Part shown: piece after piece, positions 1 through 8,146 of the stretch
Numbering within the stretch: the first letter of the stretch is position 1
Layout of the letters: the number at the start of each line of letters is the position of its first letter
Assembly: GCF_030814015.1 (NCBI RefSeq)
Contig: NZ_JAUSUL010000002.1
Location: 248,001-312,000 of the forward strand
Origin: Amorphus orientalis
GTDB lineage: Bacteria; Pseudomonadota; Alphaproteobacteria; Rhizobiales; Amorphaceae
Reading direction: 5' to 3'
Length of the DNA: 64,000 nucleotides
Notes under the pieces: generated by a model
Seen by the model: the letters and a program-made list of their open reading frames with translations, nothing else
Database searches by the model: none
Told to the model about the DNA's origin: nothing
Made by a program: the position numbers and the translations under genes

Positions 1-159
1 CTGGTCGATCTGCTCGAGCACCGCCTGGAACCCGCGCTTCATGTTGTGGCCGTGGTCGCCGTCGCCGATCGCGCTGTCGAGATCGGACAGCTCCTCGGAA
101 TGGGCAATCAGCGTTTCGGCAACCGCCTGGATCGCCGGCTTGAGCCAGTCAGCGGACAC
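1..159 (-). CDS. dhaL: DhaL-type dihydroxyacetone kinase subunit, 3' end cut by window
   Basis: Only the first 53 codons lie in the window. The visible N-terminus contains LDSAIGDGDHGHNM, the Mg-ADP binding signature of the DhaL (ATP-binding) domain of dihydroxyacetone kinases. In that family DhaL works with DhaK to phosphorylate dihydroxyacetone or a related short ketose in the cytoplasm. The start is a GTG at 159 with AGGAGG about seven bases upstream. It overlaps the end of the preceding ATPase gene by 11 bases, so it is probably translated in the same operon. This position behind a sugar/polyol importer suggests the imported compound enters metabolism as a triose or tetrose. The C-terminus and any DhaK partner lie outside the window. 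Confidence 0.82.
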   Translation of the reverse strand, partial: MSADWLKPAIQAVAETLIAHSEELSDLDSAIGDGDHGHNMKRGFQAVLEQIDQ

Positions 160-1303
160 TGTGTACCTCCTCCGCCTGTGTTTCGGACCCGTCCGGTCCG
201 TCCGTCTGCAGCCGCTGCGTCAGGTCGCGGGCGGCCTCGACCAGGGAGACGAACGCGGCCGCGTTCCTGTCGCCGGTCCGCACGGGCAGCCGGTTGCCGT
301 CGCGGTCGAACGCGAGCGCGAAGGCCGGCTCGATCCGGACTGCGATCCGCCCGGCAACGCCTCCGACGGGCGCCGGCGGCTGCGCGGCATAGACGGTGGT
401 CCCGCCGGCGCTCACGGTGATGACGTCCTCCGCTCCCAGACGTTCCGTCCTCACCACATCTCCGAGCGTGTCGTCCGGCCCGGCCTCGGCGGCCGGCACG
501 ATGCGAACGTGTTCCGGCCGGATTCCGATACGGTCGATGCCCGAACCGGTGAGACCGAGAGCCTCGGTTGAAAACAGATTGATCGGCAGATGGCCGACCT
601 GCTGGGCCACGGCGACGTCGGCCGGCGTCTCGTAGAGGACTTCCGGCGCGTCGATCTGGTGCAGGCGGCCGTCGATCAGGACTCCGACCCGGTCGGCAAG
701 CGTCATCGCCTCGACCTGGTCATGGGTCACATAGAGGATTGTGGCGCCCAGCTCCACCTGCAGATGCTTCAGTTCCGCCCTGAGCTCCTCGCGCAGCTTC
801 GCGTCCAGCGACGACAGCGGCTCGTCCATCAGGAAGCAGGCCGGTTCGCGCACCAGCGCGCGGCCGATCGACACGCGCTGCATCTCGCCGCCCGACAGCC
901 GGGTCGCCTTGTTGCCGAGCTTGTGCTCGATGCGGAGCTTCTCCGCGACCGCCTCCACCCGTGACTTGATGTCCTTGTCCGACAGGCGCTTGCCCGGCGC
1001 CTTCAGGGGGAAGGCCAGGTTTTCGAACACGGTCAGGTGCGGATAGAGCGAATATTGCTGGAACACGAACGCGACGTCGCGCTGGGGCGGCGACAGCGAG
1101 GTCGCATCGCGCCCCCCGATCAGGATACGGCCGTAGTCGGGCCGCTCCAGCCCCGCGACGAGGCGGAGCGTGGTCGTCTTCCCGGCCCCGGTCGGGCCGA
1201 GCAGCGCGAAGAACTCGCCGTCCTGCATGGTGAAAGAGAGGGATTCCACCGCGCGGGTGGCGCCGAAATCCTTGGTGACGGCCTGAAACGCGATCTCAAC
1301 CAT
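149..1303 (-). CDS. Sugar/polyol ABC transporter ATP-binding protein (second of two)
   Basis: A 384-residue ABC ATPase of the MalK/UgpC type. It has Walker A GPTGAGKT at residues 36-43, an LSGGE signature, Walker B with MDEPLSSLD, the H-loop THD, and a C-terminal TOBE-like regulatory region of about 140 residues. I chose the ATG at 1303 because GGAGG lies just upstream; an in-frame start further upstream would extend into the previous gene. It overlaps the upstream ATPase gene by 8 bases. Having two different ATPases in one sugar importer operon resembles the rhizobial glycerol transporter (GlpS and GlpT), which probably form a heterodimer. Family assignment is firm; the substrate is inferred from neighbours. 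Confidence 0.9.
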   Translation of the reverse strand: MVEIAFQAVTKDFGATRAVESLSFTMQDGEFFALLGPTGAGKTTTLRLVAGLERPDYGRILIGGRDATSLSPPQRDVAFVFQQYSLYPHLTVFENLAFPLKAPGKRLSDKDIKSRVEAVAEKLRIEHKLGNKATRLSGGEMQRVSIGRALVREPACFLMDEPLSSLDAKLREELRAELKHLQVELGATILYVTHDQVEAMTLADRVGVLIDGRLHQIDAPEVLYETPADVAVAQQVGHLPINLFSTEALGLTGSGIDRIGIRPEHVRIVPAAEAGPDDTLGDVVRTERLGAEDVITVSAGGTTVYAAQPPAPVGGVAGRIAVRIEPAFALAFDRDGNRLPVRTGDRNAAAFVSLVEAARDLTQRLQTDGPDGSETQAEEVHSVR

Positions 1304-2438
1304 GGGAGGCCTCCGCATGGAGCATCGGGGTGTGGCCGGCTGCGGTTTCCGGCGGGGTCGTGCGATTGAGCGCAAGGCCGGTGTCGGCGTCGAACAGGAT
1401 CGCCCAGGCCGGGTCGACGCCGACTCCGATCCGGTCGCCGATCTTCAGGGCGAGCCCCTTGGCGACGCGGGCCCTGAGCCGGCCGGCCGGTGTCTCGATG
1501 ACGACGAGCCGGTGCGAGCCGAGATATTCGGTGGCGAAGACGGTGCCGGAAATCGGCTCGTCCGCGCCGACCTTCAGGTGCTCCGGCCGGATGCCGAGGA
1601 CCAGCTTCTGGCCCGAAGCTCCCTCCGGCAGGGCGGGCACGGGAAGCTCCGGCGCGCCGGGCAGGGCCGCCTGCGCCGACGTGGCCCCGGGCGCGAGCGG
1701 CCCCTCGATCTCGATGAAGTTCATGGCGGGCGAGCCGACGAACCCGGCCACGAACAGCGAGGCGGGGTTGAGATAGAGCTCCATCGGCGGGGCTGCCTGC
1801 AGCACGTCGCCCTTGCTCATGACGGCGATGCGGTCGGCCATGCTCATGGCCTCGATCTGGTCGTGGGTCACGTAGACGGAGGTCGCGCCGATCCGGTCGT
1901 GCAGCCCGCGAAGCTCCTCGCGCATCGCGCTGCGCATCTCCGCGTCGAGGGTGCCCAGCGGCTCGTCCATGAGGAACGCGCGCGGCCGGCGCACCATGCC
2001 GCGGGCGAGCGCGACACGCTGCCGGTCGCCGCCGGCAAGCGACGAGATCCGGCGTTTCAGGAGATGCTCGATCCTCAGCACCCTGGCGACCTCGTCGATC
2101 CGCTCCTTGCGTTCGGACGCCGGTATCCCCTGGGAGCGGAGCGGGTAGGCGATGTTGTCCTTCACCCGCAGGTGCGGATAGAGCGCGAACATCTGGAACA
2201 CGAAGGCGATGTCGCGCTTGGCGGCGCGCACGGAGGTCACGTCGCGCCCGTCCAGTTCGATGCGGCCCGAGGTCGGCATCTCCAGGCCGGCGATCATGCG
2301 CAGCGTCGTCGTCTTGCCGCAGCCGGAGGGGCCGAGCAGGGCGAAGAACTCGCCCTCGTGAATGGTGAGCGTCGTGTCGCGCACCGCGACGAAGTCGTCG
2401 AAGGCCTTGCGCAGATTGACGAGGCGGATTTCGGCCAT
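1296..2438 (-). CDS. Sugar/polyol ABC transporter ATP-binding protein (first of two)
   Basis: A 380-residue MalK/UgpC-type ATPase with Walker A GPSGCGKT at residues 36-43, Walker B MDEPLGTLD, H-loop THD and a C-terminal TOBE-like domain. Its signature motif reads LAGGD instead of the usual LSGGQ, so one of the two ATP sites formed with the partner ATPase may be weak. Starts with ATG seven bases after the stop of the small membrane protein gene, and overlaps the next ATPase gene by 8 bases, so it sits in one operon with both. It should energise import through the two permeases encoded upstream. Confidence 0.9.
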   Translation of the reverse strand: MAEIRLVNLRKAFDDFVAVRDTTLTIHEGEFFALLGPSGCGKTTTLRMIAGLEMPTSGRIELDGRDVTSVRAAKRDIAFVFQMFALYPHLRVKDNIAYPLRSQGIPASERKERIDEVARVLRIEHLLKRRISSLAGGDRQRVALARGMVRRPRAFLMDEPLGTLDAEMRSAMREELRGLHDRIGATSVYVTHDQIEAMSMADRIAVMSKGDVLQAAPPMELYLNPASLFVAGFVGSPAMNFIEIEGPLAPGATSAQAALPGAPELPVPALPEGASGQKLVLGIRPEHLKVGADEPISGTVFATEYLGSHRLVVIETPAGRLRARVAKGLALKIGDRIGVGVDPAWAILFDADTGLALNRTTPPETAAGHTPMLHAEASHG

Positions 2439-2445
2439 GACGGAT

Positions 2446-2667
2446 CTACTCGGGAAAATGGCTGACGATCATGAAGCCGACCGTTCCGGCCAGCACGAAC
2501 CCGAACGAGGATCCGAAGACGGCGATCGAGAAGGGCTGGCACATCATCACCACGCCGATCGCGATCAGGGCCATGGCGATCAGCTCCAGCGGTCCGCGGG
2601 CCAGCACGCGGGGCCAGCGGCTTTCGGACGCTTTGGGCGGCGGGGGCGGCGTTTCCGGGTTGGTCAT
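2446..2667 (-). CDS. Small two-helix membrane protein, GlpU/DUF2160-like
   Basis: A 73-residue protein with a proline-rich, charged N-terminus (residues 1-22) followed by two hydrophobic stretches (about 28-45 and 48-69). It sits between the second permease gene and the first ATPase gene with gaps of 11 and 7 bases. A small membrane protein in this position, with two ATPases and two permeases, is also found in the rhizobial glycerol importer operon (glpSTPQUV), where the small gene is glpU. I assign it by position and shape rather than by clear sequence identity. Its role in the transporter is unknown. Confidence 0.62.
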   Translation of the reverse strand: MTNPETPPPPPKASESRWPRVLARGPLELIAMALIAIGVVMMCQPFSIAVFGSSFGFVLAGTVGFMIVSHFPE

Positions 2668-2678
2668 CTCGGGTGTCC

Positions 2679-3623
2679 TCACCTGACGGCGCCGAAGGTG
2701 ATGCCGGCCAGGAGGTACTTCCTCAGAAGCACCGTGAAGAACAGGACCGGCAGGATGAAGAGCGTGGTGGCGGCGGCGACAGCCGGCCAGTCGAGCCCGC
2801 CTTCGCCGATGATCAGCGGAATGAAGGGCGGCGCGGTCTGGGCGTTGCCCGAGGTCAGCAGGATCGCGAAGTTGTACTCGTTCCACGAGAAGATCAGGCT
2901 GAAGATCGCGGTCGCGGCGATGCCGGCCTTCGCCTGGGGCAGCACCACCTTCATGAAGGCCTGGAACCGGCTGTAGCCGTCGACCATCGCCGCTTCCTCG
3001 TATTCGCGCGGGATCTCGTCGATGAAGCCTTTCAGCAGCCAGACGGCGAGCGACAGGTTCACCGCCGTGTAAAGCACGATCATGCCCAGATGCGTGTCCG
3101 ACAGGCCGAGCTCTCGGTACATGAGGAAGATCGGGATCGCGACGGCCACGGGTGGGAACATGCGGGTCGACAGGATGAAGAACATCAGGTCGTCCTTGAG
3201 GGGGACCTTGAAGCGCGAGAACGCGTAGGCCGCCATCACCCCCAGGACCACGGTCAGGAACGTCGATCCGAATCCGATGATCAGCGAGTTCGTGTAGCGG
3301 TCGGCGAAGCGCGACGGGCCGGTGATGACCATGTTCCGCTTGCGCACCAGCTCCTCGTACCAGGTCTCCGCCGGCGGCAGGTTGGCCATGTATTCCGGCG
3401 ACTGGCGCGAACGCGAGGTGAACACGTTCACGTAGCCTTCGAGCGTCGGCTCGAAGAAGACCTTCGGCGGATAGGCGATCGCGTCGGTAGGCGACTTGAA
3501 GCCGGTCATCACGATCCAGACGATCGGGATCAGCGTCAGGAGCGCGTAGGCCGCGACCAGGATGCCGGCGACCCATTTGATGCGCGGGCCGGGCTCGACG
3601 ATGGAGTGGGCGGAGGTGCTCAT
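2679..3623 (-). CDS. Carbohydrate ABC transporter permease (MalG type)
   Basis: A 314-residue inner-membrane permease with six predicted helices and the EAA loop EEAAMVDGYSRFQAF, which docks the ATPase. The N-terminal helix and long periplasmic loop (about residues 40-125) are typical of MalG/UgpE-type subunits. The ATG at 3623 overlaps the stop of the upstream permease gene as ATGA, indicating translational coupling. It pairs with the other permease to form the membrane channel for the sugar or polyol delivered by the binding protein encoded at 4696-6012. Confidence 0.9.
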   Translation of the reverse strand: MSTSAHSIVEPGPRIKWVAGILVAAYALLTLIPIVWIVMTGFKSPTDAIAYPPKVFFEPTLEGYVNVFTSRSRQSPEYMANLPPAETWYEELVRKRNMVITGPSRFADRYTNSLIIGFGSTFLTVVLGVMAAYAFSRFKVPLKDDLMFFILSTRMFPPVAVAIPIFLMYRELGLSDTHLGMIVLYTAVNLSLAVWLLKGFIDEIPREYEEAAMVDGYSRFQAFMKVVLPQAKAGIAATAIFSLIFSWNEYNFAILLTSGNAQTAPPFIPLIIGEGGLDWPAVAAATTLFILPVLFFTVLLRKYLLAGITFGAVR

Positions 3624-4567
3624 CGCTGCTTCACCGTGTTCCAGGCCTTCACGTAGATGTTGGCGAAGCCGAACACCGTGACGAAGAGAATGACGGCAAG
3701 CGCGGCCGCGTAGCCGGTGCGCCACTTCTCGAACGCTTCCCGCTTCAGGAAGATGTTGGCGAGTTCCGTCACCGAGCCGGGCCCGCCGGAGGTCAGCTCG
3801 ACCACCATGTCGAACATCTTGAAGTTCTCGATGCCCCGGAACAGGACGGCGAGCATCAGGAAGGGCAGCACCATGGGCAGGGTGATGGTCACGAACTGGC
3901 GCAGCGGGCTGGCACCGTCGATCTCGGCCGCCTCGTACAGGTCCTGGGGCACCGAGCGCAGGCCCGCCAGGCAGATCAGCATCACGAACGGCGTCCACAT
4001 CCAGGTGTCGACCAGCACGATCGCCCAGGGAGCGAGGTCGCGGTCGGCGATCATGGAGAAGTGGGTGGAGCCGGTGAAGAAGCCGACGATGGCGTTAAAG
4101 ATACCCACCTGCGGCTGGTAGAGATAGGTCCAGAAGGTGCCGACCACGGCCGGCGACAGCATCATCGGCAGCACGATCAGCGTGGTCCAGAGGCCCGACC
4201 CGCGGAACTGCTTGTTGATCAGCCAGGCAAGCGCGAAGCCGATCACGACCTGGAAGAACAGCGACCAGGTCACGAAGTGGGCGGTGTGCTGCAGGGATTC
4301 CCAGACGTCGTCCTGGCCGAGCAGGCGTTCGTAGTTGCCGGTCCCCATGCCGCGCACGTCCATCCCCGGACGGTTGGCGCGGTAGTTGGTGAACGACAGC
4401 CAGATGTTCCAAAGCAGCGGGAAGATGTTGATCGCCAGAAGGAGCGCGATCACCGGCGCGATGAAGACCCAGGCGAGCGCCCGGTCTGAGAGGCCCCGGC
4501 GGCGCGGGGGCGGCGGAGGGGCCGCCTCGGCGGCTCGGACGGTGTCGGGATGATCGGGCGCGTTCAT
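3620..4567 (-). CDS. Sugar ABC transporter permease (MalF/UgpA type)
   Basis: A 315-residue permease with a proline-rich cytoplasmic N-terminus, six predicted helices and an EAA loop (YEAAEIDGASPLRQF) for contact with the ATPases. I placed the start at the ATG at 4567. Another ATG at 4579 is possible, and neither has a strong ribosome binding site; a weak GAAG precedes the first. It follows the binding-protein gene after a 128-base gap containing a strong stem-loop, and overlaps the next permease gene by 4 bases. Confidence 0.87.
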   Translation of the reverse strand: MNAPDHPDTVRAAEAAPPPPPRRRGLSDRALAWVFIAPVIALLLAINIFPLLWNIWLSFTNYRANRPGMDVRGMGTGNYERLLGQDDVWESLQHTAHFVTWSLFFQVVIGFALAWLINKQFRGSGLWTTLIVLPMMLSPAVVGTFWTYLYQPQVGIFNAIVGFFTGSTHFSMIADRDLAPWAIVLVDTWMWTPFVMLICLAGLRSVPQDLYEAAEIDGASPLRQFVTITLPMVLPFLMLAVLFRGIENFKMFDMVVELTSGGPGSVTELANIFLKREAFEKWRTGYAAALAVILFVTVFGFANIYVKAWNTVKQR

Positions 4568-4604
4568 GGCACTTCGCATCGCATCGAAACGGATCGGAAA
4601 GGGA

Positions 4605-4645
4605 GGCCGGCGGGCATCCGGTCAGGGGAGAGGCGCCCGCCGGCC
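4605..4645 (-). promoter_or_regulatory. Stem-loop between binding-protein and permease genes
   Basis: A perfect 11-base inverted repeat (GGCCGGCGGGC at 4605-4615 and its complement at 4635-4645) with a 19-base loop. No T-run follows in the direction of transcription. Placed directly after the binding-protein gene, it probably protects the upstream message from 3' decay or attenuates read-through, so that more binding protein than permease is made. Confidence 0.6.
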
Positions 4646-4695
4646 GGCTTCGCGGGTGGCGGGCGCAGGAAGCGTCCGCCACGGGAGGAAGCGGC

Positions 4696-6012
4696 TTATT
4701 TCTTGCCGACGGACTCGAAGGTGAAGTCCCAGTCCTCGATCGTGGCGTCGAGGGCCTCCTGAGCCGTGCCCTGATCGGCCACGATGTAGTCGTGCATGTG
4801 CCGCTGCATCGACTGGAGCAGCTCCGCGTAGGTCGGCTCCTGCCAGAAGTCACGCACGTTGGACATGGCCTCCAGGAACTGCCCGGCGAACGGCTGGGAG
4901 TCCACGAAGCCGGGGTCTTCAAGGACGGCTTTGTGGACCGAGTAGCCACCCAGGTCCCACCACCGCTGCTGCACGTCCGGCTGGGCGAACCACTTGATGT
5001 ACTCCAGCGCGTCGTCCTTGTTGTCGGAGTAGGACACGACCGAAATGCCCTGGCCGCCGAGCACGCTGGCCTCTGTCTTCGCGCTCGGATTGACGAAGAA
5101 TCCGGAGACCTCGCCGCCGACCGCCTCGTCCTTGGCGATGCCGGGGAAGAAGGCGAAGAAGTTCATCTGCATGGCCGTCTGGCCCGACTTGTAGGCGTCG
5201 AGATTGTCGACCATGTAGGCGTCCGAGTGGCCCGGAGGCGTACAGCACTCGTAGAGTTCCTTGTAGGCCTCGAGCGCTTCCACGGCGGCTTCGGAATTGA
5301 AGTAGCCCTCCATCTCGTAGGGCTGGTCCGGGTTGTCGTACTCGACGTCCCAGGCATAGAGCGCGTTGGTCACGCCCATGGTGATGCCTTCGGAGCCGCG
5401 TTCGGTGTAGAGCGCGATGCCGTACCGGGTCTGGCCGTCGATCTCGCGGCCCTGGAAGAACTTCGCGGTTTCCAGAAGCTCGTCCCAGGTCTCCGGCGGG
5501 GCCAGTTCACGTCCGTACTCCGCCTGGAAGGCCTCGCGGATCTCCGGCATGGCGAACCAGTCCTTGCGGTAGACGTAGCCGACCGCATCGCCCATCGCCG
5601 GGAGCGCCCAGTAGTTCTCCGATCCCTTCGGCCAGGTCGCGTAGTTGTAGACGCCGGCGGGAAGGAAATCGTCCATCGAGATCCCTTCCTGCTCGAAGAA
5701 ATCGTTCAGCTGGACGTAGTGACCGAATTCGGCGCCCAGGCCGAGCCACTGGCTGTCGCCGATCATCAGGTCGCAGAGCTTGCCCTGGCTGTTCAGCTCG
5801 TTGAGGAACCGGTCGGCGAAGCTGGTCCACGGGACGAACTCGTAGTTCATCTCGATGCCGGTCTTCTGGGTGAAGTCCTTGCCGAGTTCCTGCAGGGCGT
5901 TTGCGGGGTCCCAGGCCGCCCAGCAGAGCGTCAGTTCGCCCTCCTGCGCTTCGGCCGCCGACACGCCCAGTCCCATGGCGAGCGCGCACGCCGCCGTCAT
6001 AAGTCGCTTCAT
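4696..6012 (-). CDS. Periplasmic sugar/polyol-binding protein of ABC transporter (family 1)
   Basis: A 438-residue extracellular solute-binding protein with an N-terminal Sec signal peptide ending near AEA-QEG (about residue 22). The mature protein has the two-lobed pattern of the MalE/UgpB class, including YALPAMGDAVGYVYRKD in the hinge region. Starts with ATG preceded by GGGAGGGAGAG. It is the first gene of the minus-strand importer operon. The mature chain carries several cysteines (for example ECCTPPG near residue 244). The ligand is not readable from sequence; the downstream dhaL suggests a polyol or short ketose. Confidence 0.88.
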   Translation of the reverse strand: MKRLMTAACALAMGLGVSAAEAQEGELTLCWAAWDPANALQELGKDFTQKTGIEMNYEFVPWTSFADRFLNELNSQGKLCDLMIGDSQWLGLGAEFGHYVQLNDFFEQEGISMDDFLPAGVYNYATWPKGSENYWALPAMGDAVGYVYRKDWFAMPEIREAFQAEYGRELAPPETWDELLETAKFFQGREIDGQTRYGIALYTERGSEGITMGVTNALYAWDVEYDNPDQPYEMEGYFNSEAAVEALEAYKELYECCTPPGHSDAYMVDNLDAYKSGQTAMQMNFFAFFPGIAKDEAVGGEVSGFFVNPSAKTEASVLGGQGISVVSYSDNKDDALEYIKWFAQPDVQQRWWDLGGYSVHKAVLEDPGFVDSQPFAGQFLEAMSNVRDFWQEPTYAELLQSMQRHMHDYIVADQGTAQEALDATIEDWDFTFESVGKK

Positions 6013-6086
6013 CTCTCTCCCTCCCTCGTTCGGCTGACGCGTTGTTTTTTGAGGCGAGCGTCAGACCGCAACATGGAGAGGAGAGT

Positions 6087-6169
6087 GTTTACCTACTAAA
6101 CAATTCTGTAAAGCGTTTTCCATGCTGCACCGCGCCTGGGCGAGCGTGCGCTGCACAAATTTGTTTAGT
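6087..6169. promoter_or_regulatory. Operator cluster upstream of the sugar/polyol importer
   Basis: This lies 75 to 157 bases upstream of the binding-protein start. It holds GTTTA-N5-TAAAC (6087-6101), an LacI-like imperfect palindrome TGTAAAGCGTTTTCCA (6107-6122), and ACTAAACAA (6095-6103), which is exactly repeated in inverted orientation as TTGTTTAGT at 6161-6169. The arms are 57 bases apart. AT-rich paired sites in otherwise GC-rich DNA suggest binding of a repressor, possibly by looping. No regulator gene is adjacent within the window. Confidence 0.5.
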
Positions 6170-6190
6170 GAAAATTCAAATGGCGTATCG

Positions 6191-6214
6191 GCGGCCGGGG
6201 CCGATGACGGCCGC
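6191..6214 (-). terminator. Candidate terminator stem after the TRAP operon
   Basis: An inverted repeat GCGGCCG (6191-6197) and CGGCCGC (6208-6214) lies 33 bases after the dctM-like stop. It lacks a T-run, so it could be a Rho-assisted or processing stem rather than a classic terminator. Confidence 0.35.
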
Positions 6215-6246
6215 AATCGGCGCGCTACGGAACACGGCCCGCAGGC

Positions 6247-7560
6247 TCAGTTCATCAGATTGGGCAGGAACAGCGCGATCTCCGGCACCAGCACCAGAAG
6301 CAGGATCAGGAGCAGGGTGCAGGCGATATAGGGCGCCGCGGCGCGCGCGACTTCGCCGAGGGTCGTGCCGGGCGGCCCCACGCCCACCATCAGGAACAGC
6401 AGCATGCCGAAGGGCGGGGTCGCCAGGCTGAGTTCCAGCGCCAGCAGCATAACCACCCCGAACCAGATCGGGTCGAGCCCGAGCGACTGGATCAGCGGCA
6501 TGAAGATGGGCAGCGTCAGCATCATCATGGAGAGCTGGTCCATGAACATGCCCAGCACGATCAGCGTCAGGAGCATGGCGAAGAGCATCACGTGGGGGCC
6601 CACGTCGAAGCTGGTCGCCCAGGACAGCAGCCCGGACGTGGCGCCGGAAAAGGCGAGCACCTGGGAGAACGTCGACGATCCGAGGATGATCAGGAACATC
6701 ATCGCGGTGACGGCGAGCGATTCCGTCAGCGATTTGACGATCGCGTCCCAGGTCAGGGCCCGGTAGCAGATCGCCAGCACCACGACTGACAGCACGCCGA
6801 ACGCCGCGCTTTCGGTCGGGGTGGCCCAGCCGAGCAGGATCAGTCCGATCACCGAAAAGACGATCAGCCCCATCGGCAGAACGTTGACGGCGAATGCCCT
6901 GATGATCTCACTGAGCGATGCGCGCTCGGTGGCGTAGCCGGGAGCGGCGTCCGGATCGCGGGCGATCAGGATGCGGATCGTCACCACGTACAGGACGGCG
7001 AGGATCAGTCCCGGCACGATGCCGGCGATCAGGAGGGCGCCGACGTCGATGCGCGCGAGCGAGCCCAGCAGCACCGCCAGCGTGGACGGCGGGATGATCA
7101 TGGCAAGCCCGCCCGTCGCCAGGATCGGGCCCATGATCATGTGCTTCTTGTAGCCCCGCTTCAGCATCTCCGGCGTCATCAGCGAGCCGAGCATGGCGGT
7201 GTTGGCCATCGAGGAGCCGGAGAGCGTGGCGAACAGCGTGCCGCCCCCCACGGTCAGATAGGAGAGGCGGCCGCGGACGCCGCCGAGGCACTTGTCGAGG
7301 GCGTCGAACACGCGCATCGCAAGTCCCGTGTGGAAGAACAGCTCGCCCATGATCATGAACAGCGGGACGGGCACCAGCGTGAACGTGGTGACGGTGCCGC
7401 TGGCGTTGTCGACGAGCTGGTCGATGCCGGCCATGCCCCCCATGAACACCAGCACGCCCACGATGTTGATCGTCAGGAACGCGAAGGCCACCGGCACGCC
7501 GAGGGCCATCAGCACAACGATGCCGCCGAGGAGAAGGACTGCTGCCTGAGGCCAATCCAT
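6247..7560 (-). CDS. dctM: TRAP transporter large permease (DctM)
   Basis: A 437-residue membrane protein with about 12 hydrophobic segments, matching the usual length of DctM-type large TRAP subunits. Family-typical motifs include GVPVAFAF near the N-terminus, GGVRGRLSYLTVGGGTLFATLSG, and the GMFMDQLSMMMLTLPIFMP stretch in the second half. This subunit moves the substrate with sodium. The gene starts 3 bases after the DctQ stop, so it is translated from the same message. The substrate is probably an organic acid or acylated amino compound, inferred only from the upstream enzymes. Confidence 0.93.
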   Translation of the reverse strand: MDWPQAAVLLLGGIVVLMALGVPVAFAFLTINIVGVLVFMGGMAGIDQLVDNASGTVTTFTLVPVPLFMIMGELFFHTGLAMRVFDALDKCLGGVRGRLSYLTVGGGTLFATLSGSSMANTAMLGSLMTPEMLKRGYKKHMIMGPILATGGLAMIIPPSTLAVLLGSLARIDVGALLIAGIVPGLILAVLYVVTIRILIARDPDAAPGYATERASLSEIIRAFAVNVLPMGLIVFSVIGLILLGWATPTESAAFGVLSVVVLAICYRALTWDAIVKSLTESLAVTAMMFLIILGSSTFSQVLAFSGATSGLLSWATSFDVGPHVMLFAMLLTLIVLGMFMDQLSMMMLTLPIFMPLIQSLGLDPIWFGVVMLLALELSLATPPFGMLLFLMVGVGPPGTTLGEVARAAAPYIACTLLLILLLVLVPEIALFLPNLMN

Positions 7561-7563
7561 CGC

Positions 7564-8070
7564 TCAGGCTCCGCTGCCGTGCTGGTTGCCGAGCGCCGTC
7601 CGGCCGAGGATCAGAAGACGCAGGAATTCCGTCGCGCACAGGATGAGACCCAGCGACAGGAGCGCGTAGGCGACCCAGCCGGGCACGTCGATGGACCGGA
7701 TGTCGACCGCGCCCCGGTCGATGGCGTCTGCGGCCAGAAGCATCGCCCGCCAGCCGAGAAAGGCACAGACGCCGAGGGACAGGATCATGCCGGACACCAG
7801 GATCGTCCTGTAGGCGGGACCCGGCAGCTGCTCGATCAGGCTGCCGACCGCGACGTGTCCCTTGCGCCGGACGAGCCAGGGCGCGCCGCCCATGGTGGCG
7901 GCGAGCATCGCGTACTCCACGAGCGCGCTCGCGAACCGCAGCGGCTGCAGACCGAAATTGCGCAGGAGGACGTCCGCCACGATCAGCGCCGTGGAGACGG
8001 CGAGCGTGGCGGCTCCGGCAACGGCAAAGCCGATGATGAGGGCATCGTAGCAGCGGATCAGCGCGCGCAT
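7564..8070 (-). CDS. dctQ: TRAP transporter small permease (DctQ)
   Basis: A 168-residue protein with four predicted transmembrane helices, the usual size of DctQ subunits. It sits between the DctP and DctM genes in the common P-Q-M order. The motif RRKGHVAVGSLIEQLPG matches the conserved RKGxHV region between helices 2 and 3. It is separated from the binding-protein gene by 76 bases carrying a stem-loop. Confidence 0.9.
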   Translation of the reverse strand: MRALIRCYDALIIGFAVAGAATLAVSTALIVADVLLRNFGLQPLRFASALVEYAMLAATMGGAPWLVRRKGHVAVGSLIEQLPGPAYRTILVSGMILSLGVCAFLGWRAMLLAADAIDRGAVDIRSIDVPGWVAYALLSLGLILCATEFLRLLILGRTALGNQHGSGA

Positions 8071-8102
8071 CGGGTCTCCGGCGGGGCGTCGGAACGACAG
8101 GA

Positions 8103-8125
8103 ACCGGCGGTCTGCTGCCGCCGGT
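8103..8125 (-). promoter_or_regulatory. Stem-loop between dctP-like and dctQ genes
   Basis: Perfect 8-base inverted repeat ACCGGCGG (8103-8110) and CCGCCGGT (8118-8125) with a 7-base loop, 22 bases after the binding-protein stop in transcription order. No T-run follows. It probably sets the ratio of binding protein to permease. Confidence 0.55.
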
Positions 8126-8146
8126 CCCGGTTGCTGCTGAGTTGTC

